Positions 7,298-16,527 of a stretch of 64,000 nucleotides of DNA are shown here, piece by piece; position 1 is the stretch's first letter, and each line of letters opens with the position of its first letter. Under the pieces are notes generated by a model. It had not been told where the DNA came from and searched no databases. It was given only the letters and a program-made list of their open reading frames with translations. Both the position numbers and the translations under genes were made by a program. The stretch is from GCA-2693325 sp036343635 (GTDB taxonomy: Bacteria; Latescibacterota; UBA2968; UBA8231). Where the stretch lies: assembly GCA_036343635.1 (NCBI GenBank), contig JAYYVF010000066.1:1-64000 (forward strand), given 5' to 3'.

Positions 7298-9292
7298 ATG
7301 GACAAATTCAAGTTGGTTGCCGGTTATGAACCCGGGGGTGATCAGCCTCGGGCAATTCAGGAGCTAATAGAGGGGATAAGTCGTGGCCAACAGCACCAAA
7401 CTTTGTTAGGGGTAACCGGAAGCGGTAAGACTTTTACGATGGCTAATGTCATTGAAAAACAACAGATGCCAGCTTTGGTAATCTCTCATAACAAAACATT
7501 AGCAGCGCAATTATATGGTGAGATAAAAGGTTTTTTCCCAGAAAATGCCGTCGAATATTTCGTCAGTTATTACGATTACTATCAACCTGAGGCGTACAAG
7601 CCAAGTACTGATACATACATAGAGAAGGAAGTTCTACTTAACGAAGAGATTGATAGGCTGCGTTTAAAGGCCCTTTCAGCCCTCCTGACGCGGCGGGATG
7701 TCGTCATAGTTGCGACTGTCTCGTGTATATACGGTATCGGTGCGCCGAAAGATTATGATCGAAATAAATTTTCTTTTAACTGCGGTGATGTAATTGAGAG
7801 GGATGAGATTCTGCGTCGCTTGATTGATATTTATTATAGACGTAACGACATAGAATTACAGCGTGGTTGTTTTCGAGTTCGTGGTGATGTGATTGAAATT
7901 GTACCCGCGTCGGAGGAAACAGCCGTTAGGATTGAGCTTTTTGGTGATGAAATAGACGCAATAACTATAGTTGATACTTTAACGGGCGAAGTTCTGCAAA
8001 AACGCGATGAGATGGCTCTTTTCCCTGCTAAAGCATATGTGACGGGTGATGAACAGGTTGAAGCGGCATGTCACGGCATTCTTGAGGAATTGGAGCATAG
8101 ATTACTCGATTTACAGGAAAATGACAAATTGGTCGAGGCCCACCGCTTGGAAAAGAGAACCAAATATGATGTCGAGATGATTCGTGAAATGGGGTTTTGC
8201 CCTGGGATCGAAAACTATACCAGATATATGGATGGACGTGAAGCCGGATCTCAACCTTGGACACTCATGGATTATTTTCCTGAAGACTATTTGCTTTTTA
8301 TCGATGAGTCCCATGTTACAATACCTCAAGTAAGAGGCATGTACGGAGGTGATCGTTCCAGAAAAGAGAATCTTGTGGAGCATGGGTTTCGCTTGCCTTC
8401 TGCATTCGATAATCGTCCTTTAGTTTTTGAAGAATTCGAAAATCAGATGGGCTGGACTGTATTTGTTTCTGCAACTCCGCGTGATTATGAGTTAGGTAGT
8501 TGTGGTGGGGTTTATGTCGAGCAAATTATCCGACCCACAGGTTTGATTGATCCGCAGATTGACGTACGACCTCTTACTGGTCAAATAGATAATCTACTGG
8601 AAGAAATCAGGGTGCGTTCGGAGCGAAAGGAACGTGTCTTGGTTACCACTTTGACGAAGCGAATGGCCGAAAACCTGACCGACTATTTAGACCAAATGGA
8701 AGTTCGTGTGCGTTATTTGCATTCTGAGATAGATACTCTTGAAAGGGTTGAAATTATACGCGATTTGCGTTTGGGCGTTTTTGACGTTTTGGTTGGTATT
8801 AATCTTCTTCGAGAAGGACTGGATCTTCCGGAAGTTTCGCTTGTTGCTATTCTTGATGCAGATAAAGAGGGTTTTCTGCGTTCCGAACAGGCGTTGATCC
8901 AGACCATTGGAAGGGCGGCACGTAATGCTGATGGATATGTGATTTTTTATGCAGACAAAGTGACTAATTCGATGCAGCGAGCCATCGATGAAACTGATCG
9001 CAGGCGATCAAAACAAGTGAAATACAATAAGCAAAATGGGATTGTCCCTCAGACGGTTTTTCGAAGTAGAGAAGATATATTACAGGCTGCATCGGTATTG
9101 GAAAGTGTTAGGGTGGGTAGCGAAAAAACTGTGTCGGAGATTCAGGAAGAGAATATTACTCTTAGGACGGAAGACACCACAGAACTGCTTGCTGACCTTG
9201 AGAAGAAAATGCGCCTTGCGGCTGGAAAGTTAGATTTTGAAAAGGCTGCTTTTTTGAGAGACGAAATTGCCAGGGTAAAAGAGGAAGGCTGA
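7298..9292 (+). CDS. uvrB: UvrABC excinuclease subunit B
   Basis: Damage-verification helicase-like subunit of nucleotide excision repair, loaded by UvrA and recruiting UvrC. The 664-residue protein has Walker A GVTGSGKT (38-45), the beta-hairpin region YYDYYQPEAY, the DESH box (FIDESHVTIPQV), helicase motif VI QTIGRAARN, and a C-terminal UVR domain (about 625-660, LEKKMRLAAGKLDFEKAA) that contacts UvrC. The ATG is preceded by ACGAGGGGA. A TTGACA at 7247-7252 may be its -35 box, but no good -10 follows, and I saw no LexA-type box. Divergent from dnaK, and convergent with the sugar dehydrogenase with one base between stop codons. Confidence 0.98.
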   Translation: MDKFKLVAGYEPGGDQPRAIQELIEGISRGQQHQTLLGVTGSGKTFTMANVIEKQQMPALVISHNKTLAAQLYGEIKGFFPENAVEYFVSYYDYYQPEAYKPSTDTYIEKEVLLNEEIDRLRLKALSALLTRRDVVIVATVSCIYGIGAPKDYDRNKFSFNCGDVIERDEILRRLIDIYYRRNDIELQRGCFRVRGDVIEIVPASEETAVRIELFGDEIDAITIVDTLTGEVLQKRDEMALFPAKAYVTGDEQVEAACHGILEELEHRLLDLQENDKLVEAHRLEKRTKYDVEMIREMGFCPGIENYTRYMDGREAGSQPWTLMDYFPEDYLLFIDESHVTIPQVRGMYGGDRSRKENLVEHGFRLPSAFDNRPLVFEEFENQMGWTVFVSATPRDYELGSCGGVYVEQIIRPTGLIDPQIDVRPLTGQIDNLLEEIRVRSERKERVLVTTLTKRMAENLTDYLDQMEVRVRYLHSEIDTLERVEIIRDLRLGVFDVLVGINLLREGLDLPEVSLVAILDADKEGFLRSEQALIQTIGRAARNADGYVIFYADKVTNSMQRAIDETDRRRSKQVKYNKQNGIVPQTVFRSREDILQAASVLESVRVGSEKTVSEIQEENITLRTEDTTELLADLEKKMRLAAGKLDFEKAAFLRDEIARVKEEG

Positions 9293-9293
9293 G

Positions 9294-10445
9294 TTAGTCG
9301 GCGGGTATTAAACGCACGATTCGTCCCGGATTTTCTAATGCTACATAAATCAATCCATCGGGACCGGTTTCTATATCCCGTGTGCGACCTAGTTCCATCA
9401 GAATTTCTTCTTCAAGAACAACACCCTTGTTTATATGCAAGCGGTATAGGCGTCCAAATCTTAGTGATGAGACCAATAGATGATTTTCCCACTTTGGGAA
9501 ACGAATATTATCGTAAAAGTCAATACCGCAAACCCCAATTGAAGGAATCCAGAAATGGTTGGGCTGCATCATGCCTTCCGCGTGAGTTTCTTCGCTGATT
9601 ATGCTACCATTGTAGTTGATGCCGTATGTGACGATAGGCCAGCCAAAATTTTCTCCACGCTTAATTAGGTTTAATTCGTCTCCGCCCCGCGGACCGTGCT
9701 CTGTAGACCAGAGAAGGCCCGTCTTAGGATCAAGAGCCAATCCTTGAGGATTTCTGTGTCCCCAGGACCAAATTGAGGGTAGTGCGTTTTCTTGTCCCAG
9801 ATAAGGGTTGTCAGGAGGTACTGTGCCGTCGTCCAATAGTCTATGTATTTTCCCATTCGCGGTATTTAGATTTTGAGCTTCTGGACGTTGACCTCGATCG
9901 CCAATAGAAAAAAACATGTAATTATTTTGGTCAAATAGTATTCTAGATCCGTAGTGTTGATTGTGCTGCGAAAAATCTTTTATGGGAGCTCGATAAATAA
10001 GTTCTAAACTTTGAAAACTGTTAGCGACGATTTTCCCTCGAGCAATAGTGGTAAAACTGTTACCATCGCTAAGAGCTTGAGAATAGGATAGGTATATCCA
10101 AGCATTCTCCTGGTAGTTTGGATGAAGAGCTACGTCAAGTAAACCGCCTTGGCCTTCGGCTCGAACCGCTGGCATGCCTTTAATCGGTTCCGATGTCTTG
10201 CCGGTTTGGTCTACTATGCGTAAGCGGCCCTTACGCTCCGTGACAAGGAGACGTCCGTCAGGAAGAAATGCCATACCCCAAGGGATTCCAGGAATATCTG
10301 CAAAATTCTGTATTTGAAAAACATGATGTTTTGACTCGAGTTGTTCTAAAGTTTCAGCGGATATATTTGAACAAAATAGGGGACCCCGAAGCAAGGCGGT
10401 GGTCAAAACGAAAATCAATTGTAAAAACCAAATCGTTTTCAACAT
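9294..10445 (-). CDS. PQQ-dependent aldose/sorbosone dehydrogenase-like secreted protein
   Basis: A 383-residue beta-propeller of the glucose/sorbosone dehydrogenase family (soluble aldose sugar dehydrogenase, YliI type), which oxidises sugars in the periplasm with PQQ. An N-terminal signal peptide is visible (about residues 1-30, hydrophobic FLQLIFVLTTALL). Family motifs are PWGMAFLPDGRLLVTER, EGQGGLLDVALHP, SWGHRNPQGLALDP and STEHGPRGGDELN with the GENFGWP end; the His and Arg residues in these are the PQQ and calcium ligands in characterised members. No PQQ biosynthesis gene is in the window. Its start is 140 bp from the 3' end of the MerR-receiver gene upstream on the same strand. Confidence 0.87.
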   Translation of the reverse strand: MLKTIWFLQLIFVLTTALLRGPLFCSNISAETLEQLESKHHVFQIQNFADIPGIPWGMAFLPDGRLLVTERKGRLRIVDQTGKTSEPIKGMPAVRAEGQGGLLDVALHPNYQENAWIYLSYSQALSDGNSFTTIARGKIVANSFQSLELIYRAPIKDFSQHNQHYGSRILFDQNNYMFFSIGDRGQRPEAQNLNTANGKIHRLLDDGTVPPDNPYLGQENALPSIWSWGHRNPQGLALDPKTGLLWSTEHGPRGGDELNLIKRGENFGWPIVTYGINYNGSIISEETHAEGMMQPNHFWIPSIGVCGIDFYDNIRFPKWENHLLVSSLRFGRLYRLHINKGVVLEEEILMELGRTRDIETGPDGLIYVALENPGRIVRLIPAD

Positions 10446-10586
10446 AATTCGACTTATCTCACACTTTGGTTCAATAGTTAGAGGTTAAAGATCTGGCCAA
10501 TAGCCGAGCTTTAAGAAAAACAGGTCATAGAAGATTAAATGATATCAATAATTGTTATAATTCCGAGACGAAAACAAGTATATGAC

Positions 10587-11273
10587 TCAAAAGGTTCTGG
10601 CTGCCCGGCGACTGACCATCTTTATTCGGGCAACCAATTCATCTATGTCAAATGGTTTTTCCACGTAATCATCTGCTCCGCATTCGATGGCATTGATTTT
10701 TTCAGCTTTTGTGTTCAATTGAGTAATGATAATAATTGGGATAGGCTCTGTCGTTGAGTTACCCTTCAGTGTCTTGCACACCTGGTATCCATCGATTTTT
10801 GGGAGTTGAAGATCAAGAAGTATTAATTGAGGATTATATGTAAAAGCTTTTGCTATAGTTTCTTCGCCATCAGTCGTTTCGCATACGGAGTAATTAAGAT
10901 CTTCCAGATGTCTGGCTACAGTAGATCTTATCTGTGGCTCGTTGTCTGCGAGTAATATTTTTAGCTGTATTTCCTGATCTTGTTGAATTGTTAAATCTGA
11001 GGATAGACCAACAGCCACGTCCTTATTTTTTTCCGTTTTTCGCACAAAATCTATTTCATCGGCAATCTGAGAGAGAGAAAGGCCTTTTAGGCGGAGTTCC
11101 TTGAGTTGAATTCGAATATTCAATATTTCAGAGCGATCAAAGAGGTCTTTGTTTCCATTTTTGTCCGAAACTCGGATAATGCCAAAGTTCTTATATTTTC
11201 TTATGGACTCAACGGATTTTCCAAAAGCGTTTGCAACTTCCTGTATATCAATCAATTTTTCATTAGTTAACAT
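10587..11273 (-). CDS. MerR-type HTH fused to response-regulator receiver domain
   Basis: A 228-residue two-domain regulator. Residues about 7-75 form a MerR-family winged helix (LIDIQEVANAFGKSVESIRKYKNFGII and the ELRLKGLSLSQIADEI helix). After a short linker, residues about 106-225 form a CheY-like receiver with acidic pocket (ILLADNEPQ), phospho-acceptor Asp in LILLDLQLPKIDG, a Thr in IIIITQL, and Lys in YVEKPFD. Receiver domains usually precede the DNA-binding domain, so this order and this HTH family are unusual. The ATG at 11273 is favoured over an in-frame upstream TTG by a GGGGGG run six bases before it. No histidine kinase is adjacent. The dyad at 11363-11401 is a candidate autoregulatory site. 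Confidence 0.8.
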   Translation of the reverse strand: MLTNEKLIDIQEVANAFGKSVESIRKYKNFGIIRVSDKNGNKDLFDRSEILNIRIQLKELRLKGLSLSQIADEIDFVRKTEKNKDVAVGLSSDLTIQQDQEIQLKILLADNEPQIRSTVARHLEDLNYSVCETTDGEETIAKAFTYNPQLILLDLQLPKIDGYQVCKTLKGNSTTEPIPIIIITQLNTKAEKINAIECGADDYVEKPFDIDELVARIKMVSRRAARTF

Positions 11274-11362
11274 TTTGCACCCCCCCAAGGCCAGTTGTCC
11301 GGTATCAATCTGCGTGCAAGTATTCGGCTAAATGGTCGTCCTGCTCACGGCTTGAATAATAC

Positions 11363-11401
11363 CAAGTAGTAATGTATAGAGTCAAGTAGTTATCTCTATA
11401 C
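11363..11401. promoter_or_regulatory. Dyad and 20-bp-spaced direct repeat upstream of MerR-receiver gene
   Basis: The 332-bp gap 11274-11605 holds a perfect 8-bp inverted repeat, GTATAGAG (11374-11381) / CTCTATAC (11394-11401). It overlaps two copies of CAAGTAGT at 11363-11370 and 11383-11390, exactly 20 bp (two helical turns) apart. The arrangement fits an operator for a dimeric regulator. It sits about 90-130 bp upstream of the MerR-receiver start and upstream of the divergent ABC gene. Nothing else was seen in the gap. Confidence 0.35.
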
Positions 11402-11605
11402 TTACTTATCGGTTGTTTTATGTTTAGGTTTAATTTTGGTTACATGAATATAGGAACTTTACGTAAATGTTTTGGCGGCTGCATCTTTGGCCAAGGGAAG
11501 TTGACTAAAAGTGCCAGTCGCATTAGATTGAACCCGGTCAAAAAATTCAATCCATGCGTCAGTATGTTATCCAAGCGCGATTAGATTGCGAAGGGTGTTT
11601 TTGAG

Positions 11606-12358
11606 ATGTCTGAGAGTGGAGGTAATGTTATAGTCGATGTGCAAGGTGTAGAGATGGTCTACAACGGAAATAACCGTGATGAGTCGACGCATGTGCATGC
11701 TTTGCGTGGGCTGTCTGTTGAGGTGTTCAACAACGAATTTTTTGCGATAATGGGGCCTTCGGGTTCCGGTAAAAGTACTCTGTTTAATATGATTGGGGCG
11801 CTCCAAACGCCTACGGGCGGTGAGGTTAAGATTGATGGGGTGAATCTTGCATCTTTAACTCCTCAGCAATTAGCCGCGGTACGTTGTTTCGAATTGGGCT
11901 ATATTTTCCAGACTTACAATCTATTACCTGTAATGAGTGCATTAATGAATGTTGCTTTACCTACTGTATTTGCTGGAATGAGTACTCAGGAAGGTGAAAA
12001 GCGCGCAATGGAATGCCTTGAAATAGTTGGTCTAGGCGACCGGGCTCACCATATACCTTCGGAATTGTCGGGCGGACAACAACAGCGGGTGGCGATTGCT
12101 CGAGCCTTTGTTAATAGACCTCGCATTATACTCGCTGATGAGCCGACCGGAAATCTTGATAGTAACACGGGCCAAGAGATTATCAATTATATGAAGAATT
12201 TACAAAATGAAATGGGTACCACAATTATCACGGTAACTCATGATGATAAAATGCTTACCGCTGCTGATCGTATGGCTTGGATTCGAGACGGCCGATTAGA
12301 GCGTGTGGCGGATCGCGAAGAGATAGATATACAAGTTGGAAGTATTCGGGAAAACTGA
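11606..12358 (+). CDS. ABC transporter ATP-binding protein (LolD/MacB type)
   Basis: A 250-residue ATPase subunit with Walker A GPSGSGKST (about 52-60), Q-loop FQTYNLLP, signature LSGGQQQRVAIARA, Walker B ILADEPTGNLDS and the switch His in TVTHDD. The LxxGLSVEV start and DEPTGNLD pattern place it with the LolD/MacB/FtsE group, which usually partners a FtsX-like permease in lipoprotein release or efflux. No permease lies on either side: upstream is a non-coding gap and downstream is a convergent SDR gene whose stop codon directly abuts this one. Its partner must be encoded elsewhere, so its substrate is unknown. Confidence 0.85.
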   Translation: MSESGGNVIVDVQGVEMVYNGNNRDESTHVHALRGLSVEVFNNEFFAIMGPSGSGKSTLFNMIGALQTPTGGEVKIDGVNLASLTPQQLAAVRCFELGYIFQTYNLLPVMSALMNVALPTVFAGMSTQEGEKRAMECLEIVGLGDRAHHIPSELSGGQQQRVAIARAFVNRPRIILADEPTGNLDSNTGQEIINYMKNLQNEMGTTIITVTHDDKMLTAADRMAWIRDGRLERVADREEIDIQVGSIREN

Positions 12359-13282
12359 TTATTCGTTTTGGTCCTTTTTACGTAGGCCCTCCTGTAAAAA
12401 AAGATCGCGATGAATGAAACCACTGTTTAGAGTAAAACCACCGTCCACAGCGATTAACTGTCCTGTCATATAAGGTATATTGCAGAAGTAGTAAGCGGCA
12501 CGAGCGACCTCATCGGGTGTGCCAATTCGTTGGATAGGTTGTGCTCCTCCTTCTGCCATAATTCCATAGGTTTCAGCAACCGTATATTCATGGCCATCGG
12601 AAGGATCATAAATGCCCGAAGGTCTGGACGTAAGGGGAGTATCAACTACTCCGGGTCTGAGGCCATTGACTGTAATGTTGTGCGGACCGCCTTCCAAAGC
12701 AGCACCCAGTACCGCATGGTTTATGCCCGACTTACTGACACCGTAGGGTATTCTTGTTGCCTCGGGAGCAACGTCAGATATTGAAGTTACGAAAAGTATA
12801 CTTCGGTGAGATACTATTTGTTCTAATTTACGCTCTTTCTCTGCTTGCTCTATCATGACGGATAAAGCATTTTGGCCCAGCCTGTATGAACCGAGCAGGT
12901 TAAGCGAAAGTACTCGTTGCATTTCTTTTTCAAGATGAGCCGGCGGTGCATCCTGAAAGCGGAATCGAATCAGATTTCCATTTTCATCTTTTACATAATT
13001 GGCAACACCACTATTGCTAACACAGACGTCGAGCCTGCCGAAATGTGCGTAAGATTGTTTGACTATATTTGAAGCGGCCTCTGGATCGGATAAATCAGCC
13101 TGAATAACGAGAGTTTCGATATTGTGATTTTTTCGTGCTTTTGCTGCAATGGCTTCGGCGCGTTCCTGCCCTGAATTGTAATTCACTACAATGTTAAAAC
13201 CTTGAGAAGCGAAGTATATTGCTATCTCAGCACCTATTCCACTGCTTGAACCACTTACTAGGCAAACGCCGTTGGCGGACAA
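12359..13282 (-). CDS. Short-chain dehydrogenase/reductase (SDR)
   Basis: A 307-residue classical SDR with cofactor motif SGSSSGIG (about 10-17), SNSGV, catalytic Tyr and Lys in the YGVSK motif with Ser in FVTSIS, and the PGxVDTP segment. It is about 50 residues longer than typical FabG-like enzymes because of an insertion near residues 95-150 and a C-terminal tail. It starts at TTG 13282, directly after the TAG of pdhB, with GAGG seven bases upstream, so it is translationally coupled to pdhB. Co-transcription with the E1 subunits suggests a role near branched-chain or pyruvate-type keto acid metabolism, but its substrate is not evident. Confidence 0.82.
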   Translation of the reverse strand: MSANGVCLVSGSSSGIGAEIAIYFASQGFNIVVNYNSGQERAEAIAAKARKNHNIETLVIQADLSDPEAASNIVKQSYAHFGRLDVCVSNSGVANYVKDENGNLIRFRFQDAPPAHLEKEMQRVLSLNLLGSYRLGQNALSVMIEQAEKERKLEQIVSHRSILFVTSISDVAPEATRIPYGVSKSGINHAVLGAALEGGPHNITVNGLRPGVVDTPLTSRPSGIYDPSDGHEYTVAETYGIMAEGGAQPIQRIGTPDEVARAAYYFCNIPYMTGQLIAVDGGFTLNSGFIHRDLFLQEGLRKKDQNE

Positions 13283-14272
13283 CTATAAACCTCGTTGCTG
13301 CCGGACAGCGTTAACGATGCCATCAACGTTGGGTATTGTGGGTAGTTCAAGAGGTGGGCTGAAAGGTATTGGAAGGTCTGCAGCTCCGATTCGCATTACC
13401 GGTGCATCCAAATAATCGAACGCCAGTTCTCCGATACGAGCTGCAATTTCCGCGGTGGCTCCGTACCCTTTGGGAGCTTCATCGATGACGATGGCATAAC
13501 CGGTTTTGTGAACAGAGGCAAGGATTGTCTCTTCGTCTAGCGGAACCAATGTCCTGGGGTCAACGACTTCAGCACTTAGAGAAAATTCTTTCTGGAGTAT
13601 TTCTGCTGCTTGCATCGCAAGTGAGACCATACTTGAAGTAGCAACGAGCGTAACGTCAGACCCTGTTTTTTTTATTTCGGCTTGTCCAAAGGGAAGAATA
13701 AAATCTTCTTCATCAGGGACGGCCCCTTTGTCGTTATACATCATTTTATCTTCAAAAAACAAAACAGGATTGTCATCCCGGATGGCAGTCTTAAGCAAAC
13801 CTTTGGCATCACGCGGAGTTGCCGGAATGGCGACCTTCAAACCCGGTATGTGGGCAAATATAGCTTGAAGACTTTGTGAGTGTTGTGCTGCCGACGAACG
13901 CCCGGCACCCATTGAGAGCCTGATCGTGATAGGAACTTTGCACTGCCCGCCAGTCATGTAGCGTATTTTGGCGGCCTGATTCACGATTTGATCCATCGCC
14001 AGCAACGCAAAATCACCAAACATCAATTCGGCGATAGGGCGCATTTCTGTCATAGCAGCACCAACGCTTAGCCCGATGTAACCCGCTTCGGCTATCGGTG
14101 CGTCAATCACTCTGTTGGGACCAAATTCTTCAAAAAGTCCTTCGCAGCATTTGAAAATACCACCGGAGGGCCCGACATCTTCGCCGATTAGAAACACAGA
14201 GTCGTCGTTACGCATTTCTTCACTCATTGCTGCAGCTATGGCTTCCCGGAAGAGCATGTCTTGTTCAGGCAT
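13283..14272 (-). CDS. pdhB: 2-oxoacid dehydrogenase E1 component, beta subunit
   Basis: Beta subunit of the thiamine diphosphate-dependent E1, which decarboxylates pyruvate or branched-chain 2-oxoacids. The start is set at the ATG at 14272. It overlaps the pdhA stop in the sequence ATGCCTGA with GAGGA six bases before it, and gives a 329-residue protein of normal length (an upstream ATG at 14329 would add 19 residues inside pdhA). Motifs visible: FREAIAAAM, GEDVGPSGGIFKC, DAPIAEAGYIGLSVGAAM, ELMFGDFA and the C-terminal VIDEAPKGYGATAEIAARI. E2 and E3 genes are not in the window. A branched-chain specificity cannot be excluded. Confidence 0.92.
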   Translation of the reverse strand: MPEQDMLFREAIAAAMSEEMRNDDSVFLIGEDVGPSGGIFKCCEGLFEEFGPNRVIDAPIAEAGYIGLSVGAAMTEMRPIAELMFGDFALLAMDQIVNQAAKIRYMTGGQCKVPITIRLSMGAGRSSAAQHSQSLQAIFAHIPGLKVAIPATPRDAKGLLKTAIRDDNPVLFFEDKMMYNDKGAVPDEEDFILPFGQAEIKKTGSDVTLVATSSMVSLAMQAAEILQKEFSLSAEVVDPRTLVPLDEETILASVHKTGYAIVIDEAPKGYGATAEIAARIGELAFDYLDAPVMRIGAADLPIPFSPPLELPTIPNVDGIVNAVRQQRGL

Positions 14273-15392
14273 AAAGGTCCTCATAGGCTTGGTCTGCTGA
14301 GGGGAAAGGTGCATGTTCCCCAAATTCAATGGCGGCTAAAACCTCTTTTTTGACTTGTTCATATATAGCATCTAGTTCCTCTTGGGTCGCAATCTTTTCT
14401 TTGACCATCGTAATTCCGAGCTTTTCTATAGGATCTTTATTATCGCGATACCAATCGGATTCTTCCCGTGTACGATATGTTTGAGCATCGCCAACATGAT
14501 GTCCATGGTATCTGTAGGTATTAGCCTCAATTAAAGTCGGACCTTGTCCGCCTTGGGCGCGTTTTATAGCACTCTGGGTTACGTGGTGCATCTCAAAGAC
14601 GTCTTGGCCATCGACGGATACACCCTCTAATCCGATACCATCTGCCCGTTTAACAATTGTTTCTACGCCGGTGATATCTTCGAAGGGAGTATGTTCTCCA
14701 TATTGATTGTTTTCGCAAATATAAATTGCAGGTAAATTCCATGCTGCTGCCATATTCATGGTTTCTAGCATGATACCTTGGTTAGCAGCACCATCTCCGA
14801 AAAAACAAACGGAAACCTGATTTGTTTGACGCAATTTTGCTGAAAGAGCTGCTCCCGTAGCAATTCCAAAACCGCCTCCAACTATTCCGTTTGCACCAAG
14901 AATTCCGACCGACATATCCGCAATGTGCATGGACCCGCCTTTACCACGACAGTATCCAGATTCCTTTCCCATGATTTCGGCCATCATACGATTGAGTTCA
15001 CCGCCTTTTGCAAGGCAATGTCCATGACCGCGATGAGTACTTGTTATGTAATCTTCATCTCGGAGTGCACTGCAAACACCAACGGCTACAGCTTCTTCTC
15101 CTATGTAAAGGTGCGCCAGGCCCGGCATCAGGCCTCTGGTATAAACATCCCACACATGTTCCTCAAACAATCGGATTTCGCACATCTTTCGATACATAGA
15201 CCATATTAAATCTTCGGATGGATAAGGCTTGCTGAGTAGTTTTGCCTTAGATGACATTTTTTTACGTTGCCATTGCTTCTTGGATAGTTTTTTGGGGAGA
15301 GACTCTTTTGAGAGCAGTTTCGTCGTTTCGGCATGCTCTTTACCAGCAGTGGTCAAACCGGTCTGCCCCCTTTTAGATTTGGTCTTAGCCAT
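14265..15392 (-). CDS. pdhA: 2-oxoacid dehydrogenase E1 component, alpha subunit
   Basis: Alpha subunit of heterotetrameric E1. The thiamine diphosphate motif GDG (199-201) is followed by the Asn pair at 228-229 (ICENNQYGEHTPF). Other motifs are RLFEEHVWDVYTRGLMPG, YIGEEAVAVG, HRGHGHCLAKG and YRYHGHHVGDAQTYR, the phosphorylation-loop region that carries the catalytic His. The first 55 residues are a Lys/Ser/Thr-rich extension not seen in ordinary E1 alpha; an internal Met at 46 is an alternative start. First gene of the pdhA-pdhB-SDR operon. The HHVGD loop and overall match favour pyruvate as substrate, inferred from family resemblance. Confidence 0.92.
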   Translation of the reverse strand: MAKTKSKRGQTGLTTAGKEHAETTKLLSKESLPKKLSKKQWQRKKMSSKAKLLSKPYPSEDLIWSMYRKMCEIRLFEEHVWDVYTRGLMPGLAHLYIGEEAVAVGVCSALRDEDYITSTHRGHGHCLAKGGELNRMMAEIMGKESGYCRGKGGSMHIADMSVGILGANGIVGGGFGIATGAALSAKLRQTNQVSVCFFGDGAANQGIMLETMNMAAAWNLPAIYICENNQYGEHTPFEDITGVETIVKRADGIGLEGVSVDGQDVFEMHHVTQSAIKRAQGGQGPTLIEANTYRYHGHHVGDAQTYRTREESDWYRDNKDPIEKLGITMVKEKIATQEELDAIYEQVKKEVLAAIEFGEHAPFPSADQAYEDLYA

Positions 15393-15465
15393 CTTTTTCA
15401 GTCCGTAGTCGTTCGTTCGAGTTAATTGACAATAACTGCGCTGGATATTCAGGAGTCAAGCATGA

Positions 15466-15496
15466 AAAGCCGAGACGATGATGACGTCCCGGCTTT
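15466..15496 (-). terminator. Rho-independent terminator of the sulfite reductase-ferredoxin operon
   Basis: On the minus strand AAAGCCGGGACG and CGTCTCGGCTTT pair around a seven-base loop with one mismatch, and TTTT follows. It lies 34 bp after the ferredoxin stop and separates that operon from pdhA. Confidence 0.8.
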
Positions 15497-15529
15497 CCAT
15501 AGACAGTGCTAATAAATAAATGCTTTTAA

Positions 15530-15841
15530 TTATTTCTTTTCAAAGTGTGCGCTATTTTCAGATTTCCATTCTGCCCATTCATCTGCATTTTCGCGAAGTT
15601 CAAAATATTTTGTATTTACCTCAATGAATTGGGTCTGATCTTCTGGGATGTCATCTTCAGCAAAGATCGCTTCAACGGGACATTCCGGTTCGCAGGCACC
15701 GCAATCAATACATTCTTCAGGGTCAATATAAAGCATCGGTTCTTGTTCGCCATCCCCGGGATGAATACAATCGACGGGGCATACTTCGACGCACGCTTTG
15801 TCTTTTACATCAATGCAGGTTTCTGTTATGTAGTATGACAT
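15530..15841 (-). CDS. fdxA: 7Fe ferredoxin ([3Fe-4S] and [4Fe-4S])
   Basis: A 103-residue bacterial-type ferredoxin. The first cluster motif is CIDVKDKACVEVCPVDC, where the second Cys of a normal CxxC is Val as in Thermus and mycobacterial 7Fe ferredoxins, so a [3Fe-4S] centre is expected. The second motif, CIDCGACEPECP, binds [4Fe-4S]. An acidic C-terminal extension (about 62-103) is typical of this type. TGAGGA precedes the ATG. It lies 92 bp downstream of the sulfite-reductase pair and just before a terminator, so it may carry electrons to the reductase; this is an inference from position. Confidence 0.9.
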   Translation of the reverse strand: MSYYITETCIDVKDKACVEVCPVDCIHPGDGEQEPMLYIDPEECIDCGACEPECPVEAIFAEDDIPEDQTQFIEVNTKYFELRENADEWAEWKSENSAHFEKK

Positions 15842-15933
15842 ATTTTTAAAATCCTCACTTATAAGTGTAACTTTAAGGATAAGGGGATAGAAATTGAAAA
15901 TACGTAGAGCACTAATTTTGTCAATAATTCAAC

Positions 15934-16509
15934 CTAAGCTAATTTCTTGAAGAGATCGGATAGGTCTGCCGACTCAGTTGTCCGTGCAATGACCCCTAAT
16001 CGCTCATTGGGTTGTTTTTCATTCTCAAACGTGTAATTATTTGGTGAAAAGAGGGTGTCAAGAACTGGGGAAAGGTGTTGTTTGAAAAGCTGAATGTTGT
16101 CCTCCGTGTTGAGGGCTTGGAGCCTATCGTTTGCTATAAATCGTACTTCGTTGCCATTAAATTTGAGGCGACCTTGCAGTTCGGGATGGCTTTCCAGTTT
16201 CATACATCCTCGTAGACTTGCAAGGAGCGTCAAAGTCAATCTTGTTGACAAATCGCCTTCCTGAGGCTGTTTTCTCGCATAGACCAACCCTTTGCTTTGG
16301 TCTTTACTCTCGAGAAAGTAATTAGCTTCATGTCCGATCAGTATGGTCGTTGGTCCGTGGTTGAGATGTTTATAATCAGCAACATCAATCAAAACCTCTT
16401 CACTGCTCTCTGAAATCCATTCATTGAAAATTCGGAATAACTCTTCATCCTTCAACATGTCAGGATCTCTAAGGGTCCATTTGATATTTATTTTTTGTAG
16501 GTTTTGCAT
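15934..16509 (-). CDS. Unknown protein in sulfite/nitrite reductase operon
   Basis: A 191-residue soluble protein with no signal peptide or membrane segment that I do not recognise. It lies 18 bp downstream of the siroheme reductase and 92 bp upstream of ferredoxin on the same strand, so co-transcription is likely. It begins MQNLQKINIKWTLRDPD, has hydrophobic/acidic alternation (EEVLIDVADYKHL), one cysteine (RGCMKLES) and a Lys/Asp-rich C-terminus. There is no metal or Fe-S motif. Its position suggests an accessory role in sulfur or nitrogen assimilation, but no function can be assigned. Confidence 0.75.
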   Translation of the reverse strand: MQNLQKINIKWTLRDPDMLKDEELFRIFNEWISESSEEVLIDVADYKHLNHGPTTILIGHEANYFLESKDQSKGLVYARKQPQEGDLSTRLTLTLLASLRGCMKLESHPELQGRLKFNGNEVRFIANDRLQALNTEDNIQLFKQHLSPVLDTLFSPNNYTFENEKQPNERLGVIARTTESADLSDLFKKLA

Positions 16510-16527
16510 TGCGAATTCTATAGGGTC

